The translations under genes were made by a program, and so were the position numbers. Shown here one piece after another: positions 1 to 8,751 of a stretch of DNA of 29,307 nt. The stretch comes from Physocladia obscura. Lineage: Eukaryota; Chytridiomycota; Chytridiomycetes; Chytridiales; Chytriomycetaceae. The notes below the pieces were generated by a model. It was not told the origin of the DNA. It worked only from the letters and a program-made list of their open reading frames with translations, and did not search any database. Each line of letters begins with the position of its first letter. The stretch's first letter is position 1. The stretch is taken from the NCBI GenBank assembly GCA_027596945.1, contig JADGJH010000088.1:1-29307 (forward strand), written 5' to 3'.

Positions 1-11
1 GATCAATACAA

Positions 12-1220
12 CTACAAGTTTGCCAGATGAGCAGTATCATTCAAGACTACTGCTCGAAAGATAATGTCTTGTGGATGCTCAAATATGCCACCCTGAACCT
101 GAGACAGTAAGTTGAGTTTGAGTTGGCCGGACGGTCGATCACTGATATTTGGTGTTGTTGGTAGCGAACTAGAAAGATCATCTAAACCAAGTAAACTATG
201 ATTCACAATTGGAGTGACACTTTCCACAAACTGACGCTTAAGTTCGTTGTATTGTTTGTCATCACTGTTGCCATGATATGATTCTGGCTGCAGCTGCAAC
301 TTTAAAGCATCAAGAACGTTGATACAAGTATTTGCATGTGGATACGTGCCCATATACGACAAGTCATGATTAATAATACTGGCAAGCATGATTCGAATGA
401 GGCGACCATGCACAATTACAACGAAATTGGTTTCTGACGGTAAAGAGTCCCGGATAACCTGGTAAAGAGCTGGAACGGCACGGCGTTCGACTTCAAAAGG
501 ACTTTCACCGCCTTCCGCTTTGGCTATAAAAAATAAAGAGAGAAAGAAATACAGAGACGGTGTGTATGTGATATCGTGGATAATGAAGAGTTAAAAAATA
601 ACAGTTGGAAGTTAAATCAAGAAAAAAGTATCGAACCAGAAAAGTCTCCATTGTCCCAGCTTTTCCACAAGTTTGCGATTGACGACGATGCCGGTTTGCC
701 TTCATGGACACCCCAAGAAAGCTCAACAAGATCAGCCAGCTGCACAATACGAGCGTTCGGGTGCAGGCTAGCAATTGGCGCGGCAGTTTCGCTTGTACGC
801 TAAATGAATAGGTACAAAGATGATTTTTTACGTTGTGTAGTTGTTTTTGCAATTGGAATAGTTCATGTTTTTGGAGTAATGTGTTATCAGTACATTCCAA
901 TGAAGTTTTTCATGGCAGGGTACCTGCAGCGACGACACGACAATGACATGGACAGCAACGGTGGCAAAGCGGGTACTTAGGGCAGCGGCCTGTTCCCGGC
1001 CCTTTGCTGACAGTGGAAGATCGATTCCGGAACCCTGCATGAGTCCAGCGGCATTTGCATCAGTTTCGCCATGCCGGATCAGATACACACGCTTCGTTGT
1101 GGTGGCTGATGTATTTGTCGTTGCGATTGTGGTATTCGTTGCTGTTGTTGCTTCGGTTGTTACCCGTGAAGTTGACGGCGAAGTTGCCGCTGTTGGCTTT
1201 GCTGTGGCGTTGTTTTGCAT
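12..1220 (-). CDS. Histidine phosphatase, phosphoglycerate mutase family
   Basis: Three exons, 1220-924, 799-637 and 523-12, join in frame to about 323 residues ending in TAG. Introns start GTACCC and GTTCGA and end TTTAG and TATAG. Residues 1-43 are Ser/Thr/Ala-rich and look disordered. The catalytic core follows: LIRHGET with the phospho-accepting His at about residue 50, the continuation RTSETAAPIA across the first splice, GGESPFEVERR, and VVIVHGR with the second catalytic His at about 192. The family transfers or removes phosphate through a phosphohistidine. This domain alone does not separate a cofactor-dependent mutase from a broad-specificity phosphatase, so the substrate is unknown. 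The C-terminal 70 or so residues after the core match nothing I recognise. It is divergent from the flagellar gene starting at 1747. Confidence 0.85.
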
Positions 1221-1746
1221 TCTGCGAACCCTTCTTTCTGTGAATCCTTCGTTCTTTTTTCGGAAAACTCAACTAAACTCAGTTCTCAGAGGCACATATA
1301 CACCACTATTGGTAGTTTCTGTGATCAATTGGGCTTCACCAAGCTCTTACCCTGATCTCGTCTTCAAATATTCTGTTACTTCAATGAAAGAGAACAGAAA
1401 TGAAGAAGGCGAGTATGAACAACTTCGGCACCAGTTTTTGAACCAATTAAAGAATTTATATCAACCTGTTGTGAACCCAGGTATTTATTTTCAAAGGTCC
1501 CAAGTTGTATTGCAGAGCCTTCAAGTCGACAGCCAAAACAAAGTACGCACCGACTTCTTTTATCTTTGGTTGGGACAATCCACGATTTTAGCACCGAGTC
1601 GAGTTGATTGTGCCGCGCTTCCAAACAGAAAGTCCAGCAAAAGCCTGACCTATCCTTCATTGTGGGTATCTGAGTTCAAACGTTTGAAACAAAATAAAAA
1701 TTAATTTAAAGGATAAATAAATATATTTTGTTCAAAATAAAATAAA
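1221..1746. promoter_or_regulatory. Divergent intergenic region, 526 bp
   Basis: This lies between the oppositely oriented starts of the phosphatase (1220, minus) and the CCDC42-like gene (1747, plus), so it should hold both promoters. Open frames run through it, but the long plus-strand one begins antisense to phosphatase exon 1 and none resembles a protein family. I looked for a clear RFX X-box, as expected upstream of some ciliary genes, and did not see one. Confidence 0.5.
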
Positions 1747-3053
1747 ATGACGAGTTCAATTGAAGACTATTTCCGCGCAAACGTGGAAAACAAATTATTC
1801 ATGTAAACTGCACTTAATTAGAATTATTTATTTTTACTTACTTGCTTCATTGTGTTTATTTCCCAAACAGAAAAGTCCCTGAACAAGAAGACCATGACCT
1901 CACACCCGCAACTCGGCTCCTCGAAAAACGGCGCGAAATGCTCGAGGTCGAAAACGGGCTGACTCAGCAAAAGGAAGAGTTTGCAATGAAAATGGAGGCT
2001 CTGAAACAACGTAGCGAGGAGCTGGCAAAAAAGGAAGCGCAGCTGAAGGAGTCTTTGTTGAAGTTTGATAAGTTCCTGAAGGTCTTGTTTCTTTTTATTT
2101 CATTTTAGTCTATAAATAATTAATAGGAAAACGATGCGAAACGGAATCGCGCGACAAAAAAAGCAATCGATGAACGCAAAGCGCGTGACCAAAAAGAAGG
2201 AGAAATTCAAGACTTGAAAAAACAAATGGTTTCACAATCTGTAAAGAAAGATCGCAGTGGTCAAGCTGTAGACACATGTAAGAACTGTTTTAATTTTTAT
2301 TTTCATTTTGGCACACTTTTCAAACTTGAATGCTTTGGCTTTATGATTATGTCTACTACTATGCATTGCGGTGGGACGGAGGATTTAGATTTAACATTCC
2401 AAAAATACCTGGAATCAGTTCTTGAAACTACTGAAGAATTTGGGGAAGTGAAAGACATTATTTCGAGATTCGATACTCTGGCAGCAACAAATCAGGAGCT
2501 TATTGATCGTGCTCGAGAAGCACAGGAAAAAACTGAAAGAAACAGATCTTTACTGATAAACAGCACAGAGGTAATAAATTTTGGATTTTTTTTCTTCTCT
2601 CATTTATGTCTCTTATTTTGTTTATTTATTTATTTATTTTTTAAATTGCTTCATTATTCAATTCACTTATTCTTTTCACTGTTTTCTTTATTTTTTTTAT
2701 CACTTAGCTCATTCAACTTTGTTTTTATATTTTTTTGACCCGTTTTTTAGGAAAAAAACACGCTTATTCTCAATTACAACAATGACATTGCAAAACTTCA
2801 AACACGTCTTGAAGAAGCGCAAATGCGCAGTGCAAAATGTCAGCTTGAATGGGATCAAACGCTTAAAAATGCGACCAGCAAAACTTTGGAACTTGGGCAA
2901 ATCAAAATGGCAGTCAATAACCTGTTTTTGATTGTCAAAACACATTTAAACAGCAAGATTACAAATACTGTGGATACTAAAATCCAACTTGATAAAATTC
3001 AGCAATTTATGCTTGATTTGAATGCAATCACTACTGAACTGACGCAAGGGTGA
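1747..3053 (+). CDS. CCDC42/CFAP73-like flagellar coiled-coil protein (DUF4200)
   Basis: Five exons, 1747-1802, 1871-2081, 2127-2277, 2389-2570 and 2751-3053, join in phase to 300 residues, close to CCDC42 (about 316). The N-terminus MTSSIEDYFRANVENKLF is followed by the DUF4200 signature: TPATRLLEKRREM, the long heptad stretch EEFAMKMEALKQRSEEL, and LLKFDKFLKENDAKRNRA, which is split by an intron. The rest is coiled coil. CCDC42, CFAP73 and the Chlamydomonas homologue MIA2 belong to the axoneme; MIA2 takes part in control of inner dynein arms. The first exon is only 56 bases and was placed by the YFR start and the phase of the join. An AATAAA lies at 3063-3068. This gene is the best evidence that the organism makes flagellated cells. 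The choice between CCDC42 and CFAP73 is open. Confidence 0.85.
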
Positions 3054-3070
3054 ATTAGCAGTAATAAATA

Positions 3071-3485
3071 TCAGTCAAATGCATTCAAGCTAGCATCCAT
3101 GCTGACAGTATTTAAAGTGGTATTTAAACGGCTAGTGTTCTTTAACTGCAGGTATTCAGATGGTTCCAGTAAGACTTCAGTAATTTTGTCATGGCACCTC
3201 TGCCTGAGTCTGTGAGCGGCCCATTTCTTCTGCCCTCTTTTTGCCTGGGTCTCATTGTCATCACCTGTTTTTTTTTTTGCACTTTATTGCAAAATTAAAC
3301 AGTGTTTTGTTGTGCTCTGATAGCATTTGTAGCAACCCAGGTAATTGTGTCCATTTGCAAGGTTGTCCACGATTCACAGCAGTTGAAACTTGTTGACCAT
3401 GCATCAAAGCAACATTAAAGACGTATGTGACATGTTCTTCCGGGTACTTCCTTATTGTGCTGATAGAACTGTAATAAAATGTCAA
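3071..3485 (-). pseudogene. Possible minus-strand gene 3' end with a frameshift at an A11 run
   Basis: Two adjacent open stretches lie in different frames. The first runs from 3485 to a TGA at 3261 and includes YPEEHVTYVFNVALMHGQQ. The second runs from about 3268 to a TGA at 3071 and includes KRGQKKWAAHRLRQRCHDK and LLEPSEYLQLKN. They meet at a run of 11 T on the plus strand (3268-3278); 10 would make one continuous frame of about 135 codons. Upstream, the acceptor TTTATTACAG near 3470 fits the phase of a possible exon near 3730-3823 (IGVHINEPKEAT). The inferred stop would be 17 bases from the stop of the convergent CCDC42-like gene, in keeping with the compact convergent pairs elsewhere. I do not recognise the protein. 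It could be a pseudogene, a gene with a sequencing error in the homopolymer, or chance. Confidence 0.3.
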
Positions 3486-4586
3486 GTACTATGAATACAC
3501 ACAATGGAACCGAAGAACTAACTTTTGAAGTACAACAGTGACAAAAGAACAACTATAAAACCTTAAACCAACTCTTCTAGTTCATTGAGTTGTAGTCAAT
3601 AAATACAAAATATTTAATGCTTGGATACTGCATGAAAAGCCATGAAAAATAGCTTCGGTAGGAAATTGCACTATTTTGATTATTTTTTACCTGGTAAATT
3701 CACAATGCTGTGCAGCTGCTTCTGTATTACCAATATTGCCTCACTTTCATTCTTGACATTGCCTTTGTTGCTTCTTTTGGTTCATTTATATGAACACCAA
3801 TTTTATCTTGATCCTCATCTTTGAAGAAACAAAACAAACTTACACAACTCTTTAATAAATGCAAGCAGGTCCCAGACATTGAAACTTAGTGCCTTATTAG
3901 TAGTAATTGTTGGATTATTTTAATGTACACATTTTTAATACTGAAGTAGACTGTCTGGAGATCAGCAAAAAAAGATTCCAGTTTGTGCCAGCAGAATCAC
4001 CAGTTAAGAAATTTGCAAAAGTAAACTGGGAACAAGCGTAAGGCTCCGGTAAGTTGTAGAAAAGTAGTAGTAGTGTTGCTGGTAGCTATATCGGCTTGAG
4101 TCAATTAATGCAATACTTGTTATCTCAGAACTAAATGACAAGAGTTTGAGACTGAAGTATGAATATAGGCTGGAGTTGAGAGTATAAAACTTAATAAAGA
4201 CTTTTTTTTATTTATAATGACCAACAATAAAGTGAAAAAACGAGTTGGGTTTAAGTAGTTTTTGAAGTAGAAAAAAAATAAAATAAAAGACACTACAAAT
4301 GCAAATTTTTGAGTTCTTGAAAGTAACTCTTGACACTCAAACTACTGTCAAGTTTATACCTTATAAGCTATTCTAAATGCAAATTCCATACATAGAAGTC
4401 ACAAATTAGTTGGAGTTAATTTACAGCAGAAACTGGAAGTATAAGTTTGAAGAAGACAAACACCATGATGTCAGACAAGAATTGATTACTTGATGAACCC
4501 AATACAGCAGTTGTTAAAAATTAATGAATTGATTTTTTTAAAAAAATATTAAAATTTCCTTCCAGTGAAATCTTTCCAATAAATAA
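3486..4586. other. Unresolved AT-rich region
   Basis: About 1.1 kb with no gene I can support. Short coding-like pieces appear on both strands. On the minus strand one piece near 3730-3823 has a good acceptor (TTTCTTCAAAG) and donor (TTG then GTAATA). On the plus strand another near 3920-4043 includes RFQFVPAESPVKKFAKVNW. They do not assemble into one gene. A 25-base candidate intron near 3842-3824 would be too short by comparison with the others here. If a minus-strand gene exists downstream, its 5' exons should lie in this interval. Confidence 0.4.
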
Positions 4587-5858
4587 TTATTTATTAAGTT
4601 TTGGTACAGTACCCACAAGACTGTATAAAAGTTTGATTTCTCTTTGATACATCTCAATTTCCGTCTTTGGTTCAACAGGAACTTCTAACACCATTGGAAT
4701 TTCATTAAATCTGTCATCGTTCATGATGAATCGAAAGGCTTCAATTCCAATTTTACCCTTCCCAATGAAATCGTGCCTGTCCTTTCCGCTTCCCAGATCA
4801 TTCATGCTGTCATTCAAATGCATGGCTTTGAGGTATTTCAATCCTACAACCTCATCAAAATTTTTCATAACTGCGTCAAACTTTTCGGCAGTTCGAATAT
4901 CATATCCAGCCGCAAAAAGGTGACAGGTGTCAAGACAGATACCAACACGCGACTTGTCCTTAATTAAATCAATTATTTGGCGAAGTTCAGAAAATTTGCC
5001 ACCAAGAACGTTTCCTTGTCCGGCCATGTTTTCAACAACGAGAATCACGTCAGGTGTAGTTTTGATCGCTTGGTTCATTCCATCAGCTATCAGCGCGATG
5101 CTTGATGCAGGAGTGCATTCACCGACTGTTGAACCTGGATGGAAGTTATACAATGATATACCGAGTCTATGACAGCGGCTCAGAACAAAAAAAAGTGAGT
5201 CAGTATTTTTATATTTAGTCGTCCTATTTACCTCACATCCTCCAAAAACGCGGCCAAACTCTTGCTACGCTTTTCTTGATCCGGATTTCCCAAATTAATG
5301 AGGTACGAGCCGTGAGGGAGAATATGTCTTTTGTCGAAGTTGTTTGCAGCACAAGCTTTTTTGAATTTTTCAATTGCATCCTGAATTCAAAGAGTTAAAG
5401 AGTTGCAACGGGACGATAAAACAAAATAACACAAGTATATTCGAGTGGTTTAGTATGCGAGAGGCGGAAAGAACCTCAGTCAAAGGTGGCCGATCCCACT
5501 TGCGCTGACTGGCAAAGAAAAGAGCAAAACACTGGCCAGCCGTTTTTGTTGTGAATGAGACCGCATTGAAGGGTCCACCAGCGGCGGATGCATGAGGACC
5601 GACAAATTTCATATTCGAATGAATTGCAGAGATTGTAGGGATTACAGCGTCGCTTGCTGTTAATTCTGATTGTTGTAGTTGAGTCGGAGGTTCTGGTTGG
5701 GCTTCAGATTCGGACATTTCTGCAGTATTGGCCTGTGAAGGTAGCGTAGCAGGAGTAGCTATTTTGACGCGTTTAGCTCTGGTTACTTTTGTCTCTGGTG
5801 CCGGCGGTGGCGCTACATCTGTCGAGGCTGTTGCATTTGCCTTCCGCTTTGGTGGCAT
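4587..5858 (-). CDS. APN1: AP endonuclease, endonuclease IV / Apn1 family
   Basis: Three exons, 5858-5475, 5380-5232 and 5178-4587, give 374 residues. Endonuclease IV enzymes cut DNA 5' of abasic sites and remove blocked 3' ends in base excision repair, using three zinc ions. The nine metal ligands known from E. coli Nfo can all be placed: H151 (ILPHGSYLINL), H191 (NFHPGST), E227 (VENMAGQGN), D262 and H265 (DTCHLFAAGYD), H298 (MHLNDS), D311 and H313 (KDRHDF) and E343 (VLEVP). The fold starts near residue 84 (KFVGPHASAAGG). The first 80 residues are an extension with basic clusters PPKRKA and RAKRVK, which could be nuclear localisation signals. The last acceptor reads CTGAG, a weaker signal, but the frame and the homology support it. 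It is divergent from the carrier gene. Confidence 0.93.
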
Positions 5859-6027
5859 TATGTTTTTTTCAAAAAAGCTGTTTTCATCGAAGTGCCAATT
5901 GATATAATTCTACCGCAAAACCACACGTGCCCATGAGTTTCAGTTTGCATAAGCTGTCGGAAGCGGAAGAGAAAGTGACCCATGTTCTTCTGGAAGCGAA
6001 AATGAAGAAAAAACACAAAAAAACAAG
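5859..6027. promoter_or_regulatory. Shared divergent promoter with a CACGTG palindrome
   Basis: This 169-bp interval separates the Apn1 start (5858, minus) from the carrier start (6028, plus) and must serve both. It contains CACGTG at 5924-5929, the core site of bHLH factors such as Cbf1, Pho4 and USF. That the site is used is inference. A short upstream frame beginning at 5933 covers the carrier side. Confidence 0.45.
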
Positions 6028-6171
6028 ATGGCTTCCGAATCCTTTGTTCACGCCTTGGCAGGTGAGTCTGTCGTCCACAATCACAATCATCCCAAGAGAA
6101 GTAGCTGTACTTACTGTTTGCTACTCGTGGCTCATCAGGTGCTGGCGGCGGTATGGCGTCAATGGCCCTGA
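5933..6171 (+). CDS. Overlapping upstream ORF of the carrier gene (putative)
   Basis: ATG at 5933 opens a frame that is out of phase with the carrier ATG at 6028 and runs through it. With the carrier's first intron (6062-6138) removed it ends at TGA 6169-6171, about 53 codons. The peptide contains KLSEAEEKVTHVLLEAK. If transcription starts upstream of 5933, ribosomes would have to bypass this frame to make the carrier, so it could lower or regulate translation. If transcription starts between 5933 and 6028, it is irrelevant. The sequence does not show which. Confidence 0.3.
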
Positions 6172-7347
6172 CTTACCCGCTGGTGACGGTTTCAACGCGC
6201 AGCCAAGTCGATAAAACAGATCGCGCGACCAGTCCTGCAAAAGACAAACCCGACGTCAAACTATCCAGTAAAGTTCTCGGTTCTTCCTTTGTTGCTGTCT
6301 GGGCCGCCCAGTCGGATGCCATTGTCAAGATTGTCAAGAACGAAGGTTTCGCCGGATTGTACTCGTGGGTTGCTTTTATTGAATTCTCTAACGTTTTTTA
6401 CGCGTTTTCTTGGTGTAAACTCATCAACTACTCTTTACTCTTGATTCTATTCTGCATATTCCAACAGTGGCATTGAGTCAGCTATGTTTGGAATCGCAAT
6501 TACTCAGGGCATTTACTACGGTATTTACGAGTATGTGAAAGCTGCGTTTGAAGCTGCGCAAGAAATCGAAAGAGCAATCTCAACTGGCGAAAGTATGGCG
6601 GCTGGAGCGATTGCTGGTGCCGCAACTTCATTGATGTTTGTAACCCTAACCTAAAATTTACTATCACTAATTGAAGCGGTGTACTTTTCGTTAGCACTAA
6701 CCCAATTTGGGTCGTGAATGTTCGTGCAACAGCTAAAAAGTCAAGTCTTGATGAAGATGCCAGCACCACCAGCAAATCGAAGGCTCTAACCACCGCACAA
6801 ATCGTTGCGAAAATTTACAAAGAGGAAGGAATCTTCGGTTTTTGGAAAGGGATTATTCCTGCTCTCATCCTTGTCATCAACCCAATCATTCAGTACACTG
6901 TTTTCGAGCGTTTGAAAGATATTTGGCAGACTCGCAGAACCGCGAGAGGCGGCGGTCCTCTCACTGGCCTCGACTTTTTCTGGTTGGGAGCCATTAGTAA
7001 ACTTTGTGCCACCAGTATCACGTACCCATACATTGTTGTCAAGAGCAGAATGCAGCTGAAACAAAGTGAGAAAGACGCAGACCGATATAATAATGTTCTT
7101 GACGGATTCAGAAAGATTATTAAATCTGAAGGTGTGAACGGCTTGTATAAGGGTATTGAAGCCAAGTTGCTTCAAAGTGTACTGGCTTCAGCATTTACAT
7201 TTGCGTTCAAGGAGAAGGTAAATTATTTCTCTATTTTGACTTATTTTGGATCGATTTTGATTGCTGTCCTATTTTTCCACATAGTTTTATAACTCAGCTG
7301 TCTGGCTACTTATTTTGCTGAAGTTGAGGGAAGCTAAAAAAGTCTGA
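6028..7347 (+). CDS. Mitochondrial-carrier-family protein, probably peroxisomal (PMP47/PMP34 type)
   Basis: Five exons, 6028-6061, 6139-6364, 6468-6635, 6695-7217 and 7285-7347, give 337 residues in three carrier repeats. The repeat signatures are YPLVTVSTR (about residue 24), TNPIWVVNVR (about 144) and YPYIVVKSR (about 253). Each lacks the acidic residue of the usual PxD/E motif, as in the peroxisomal branch (PMP47, PMP34, plant PXN), which moves adenine nucleotides, CoA or NAD. The short N-terminus MASESFVHALAG runs directly into the first repeat. The third intron uses the donor GTTTGT; this choice restores a standard SLITNPIWVV join. The last exon encodes only the tail ending AKKV. Peroxisomal location and substrate are inferred from subfamily resemblance. 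The next gene starts 73 bases downstream. Confidence 0.85.
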
Positions 7348-7420
7348 AAAAACAATAGTCTTCTTATTTTTTTTCAACAAATTGTCACTTTCGTTTTTAT
7401 ATTGGAGACAAATTTTGGAA

Positions 7421-8710
7421 ATGCACGGTCCTCCACCACTCAAGCAGAATATTGTTGAACGTCTGGAAAGTTTAGCTAGTGCTATTTCTCATTCTGACGA
7501 GATCAGAGATGAAAAATTTACTGGTGGCAATCATATTCGTGATGAACGGCAATATCCCGTCCATCCCGAAATCAACATTCACCAAGAACGAGAACGGCAT
7601 AAGCGGAGATCAACAATTACAACAAGCTTATCGAACCAATCACGCACAGAAAAAATGGTTGTAAAAGTTCCACATATTCCAGGCATGTCGGAAGAAGAAA
7701 GACAACTATCTAATGTGGCAACTTCCCCAGTAATGAATACAGAGAACATTTTCAGAAAATCTGATAACACAAGCTATCTAGAATCAACAATCAAAATTGA
7801 AAGCAGATTAATTGCTAGTCATACGCCTAGCAAATTAATTTCTCTGCTGCCAAAGAAGAAACAACAGCAGCAGCAATCACTTCCGCTTGGGAATCCAAGC
7901 CAAGAGTTAATTCACGAGCAGCAAGAAAAATCTGTGCCAAACTCAGAAGCATGCGCAAAAATTCAGGCAAAACGTGCCGTTCATAAAAGACCCATTTATC
8001 CATTTCAGAAACAACAGCAACCAAGATCCTCTGCATTTTTCTCTCAGTCGCCACCACCACCACTAGCCCTTGCCATCTTCGCTGAATCGAATAACTCGCA
8101 CACATTACTGCCACTGGAGCCACCCAAAATCCATCAACGCCATCACACAATCTCCAGCTTTTCACTGCAACCACCTCAACCTCCAAAAGCCGTGACTTAT
8201 CAATCATACCTGCCACCAAACTTTTACAATAGTCCTTCTGACATGCCAGCAAACCCACATATGCATACTACTCACCGTGGTGCAAAAATTGAACACCTGC
8301 CGTTGAAAGCGGCTCCATCCATCAAAAATAATTGGCCAGCCTATCATGGCATCAAGAAACATGGACGGAATTTGACCGAAATTGGAGAGGCTGCAGAAAT
8401 CCGCCCCTCTGATTATGTTGGTGTGATTAACTATGTGTTGGACGGAGATTATTTTGAAGAAAAAAAACAAAAACAGCAATTGCGTGTTGGCAACAGTGGT
8501 AGTAGTGGTATTTTCCGCCGTTTAGGTTCTTCGATTTTGAACACTATGGATTTTGCAGGACAAAAGCTTGCTGGACTTTTCGGAATTACTGATGGTAGAT
8601 ATGAAGAGTATTACGAGGATTGTGAGGCCTATGAACATGACATTGCGATGACGGAAGTGTATGTTGGTGCTGCAGTTGCTGCAGAGGAATTGAAGTTGGC
8701 ATTGAGCTGA
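7421..8710 (+). CDS. Disordered protein with FAM177-like C-terminus
   Basis: A single open frame of 429 residues from ATG 7421 to TGA 8708-8710. The first 330 or so residues are low-complexity and probably unfolded: Gln runs, Pro-rich stretches (QSPPPPLALA) and basic Ser/Thr-rich segments. A compact region follows: YVGVINYVLDGDYFEE, IFRRLGSSILNTMDFAGQK, LAGLFGITDGRYEEYYED. This resembles the FAM177 C-terminal pattern, in which a hydrophobic GxKLAxxLGI segment is followed by a Tyr/Glu-rich tail. The resemblance is from memory and weak. FAM177 has no well-defined biochemical role. The start is the first ATG in the frame. The gene is convergent with Mtr4, 41 bases apart. Confidence 0.7.
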   Translation: MHGPPPLKQNIVERLESLASAISHSDEIRDEKFTGGNHIRDERQYPVHPEINIHQERERHKRRSTITTSLSNQSRTEKMVVKVPHIPGMSEEERQLSNVATSPVMNTENIFRKSDNTSYLESTIKIESRLIASHTPSKLISLLPKKKQQQQQSLPLGNPSQELIHEQQEKSVPNSEACAKIQAKRAVHKRPIYPFQKQQQPRSSAFFSQSPPPPLALAIFAESNNSHTLLPLEPPKIHQRHHTISSFSLQPPQPPKAVTYQSYLPPNFYNSPSDMPANPHMHTTHRGAKIEHLPLKAAPSIKNNWPAYHGIKKHGRNLTEIGEAAEIRPSDYVGVINYVLDGDYFEEKKQKQQLRVGNSGSSGIFRRLGSSILNTMDFAGQKLAGLFGITDGRYEEYYEDCEAYEHDIAMTEVYVGAAVAAEELKLALS

Positions 8711-8732
8711 TAAAACAAATGATGAAAAGAAA

Positions 8733-8749
8733 CAATAAAAAATTTATTG
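8733..8749. terminator. Bidirectional poly(A) signal palindrome
   Basis: CAATAAA, three A, then TTTATTG form an imperfect palindrome that gives AATAAA on both strands. It sits in the 41-base gap between the stop at 8710 (plus gene) and the stop at 8752 (Mtr4, minus), 3' of each. It probably serves as the polyadenylation signal for both. Confidence 0.6.
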
Positions 8750-8751
8750 AA

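Noticed and set aside
943..1704. Plus-strand open frame of 253 codons
   Set aside because: Its first part is antisense to phosphatase exon 1 and mirrors that Thr/Ala-rich coding; the remainder has no recognisable domain.
6636..6694. Telomere-like TAACCCTAACC inside carrier intron 3
   Set aside because: Fewer than two full units; expected by chance in AT-rich introns and too short to mark a telomere fusion.
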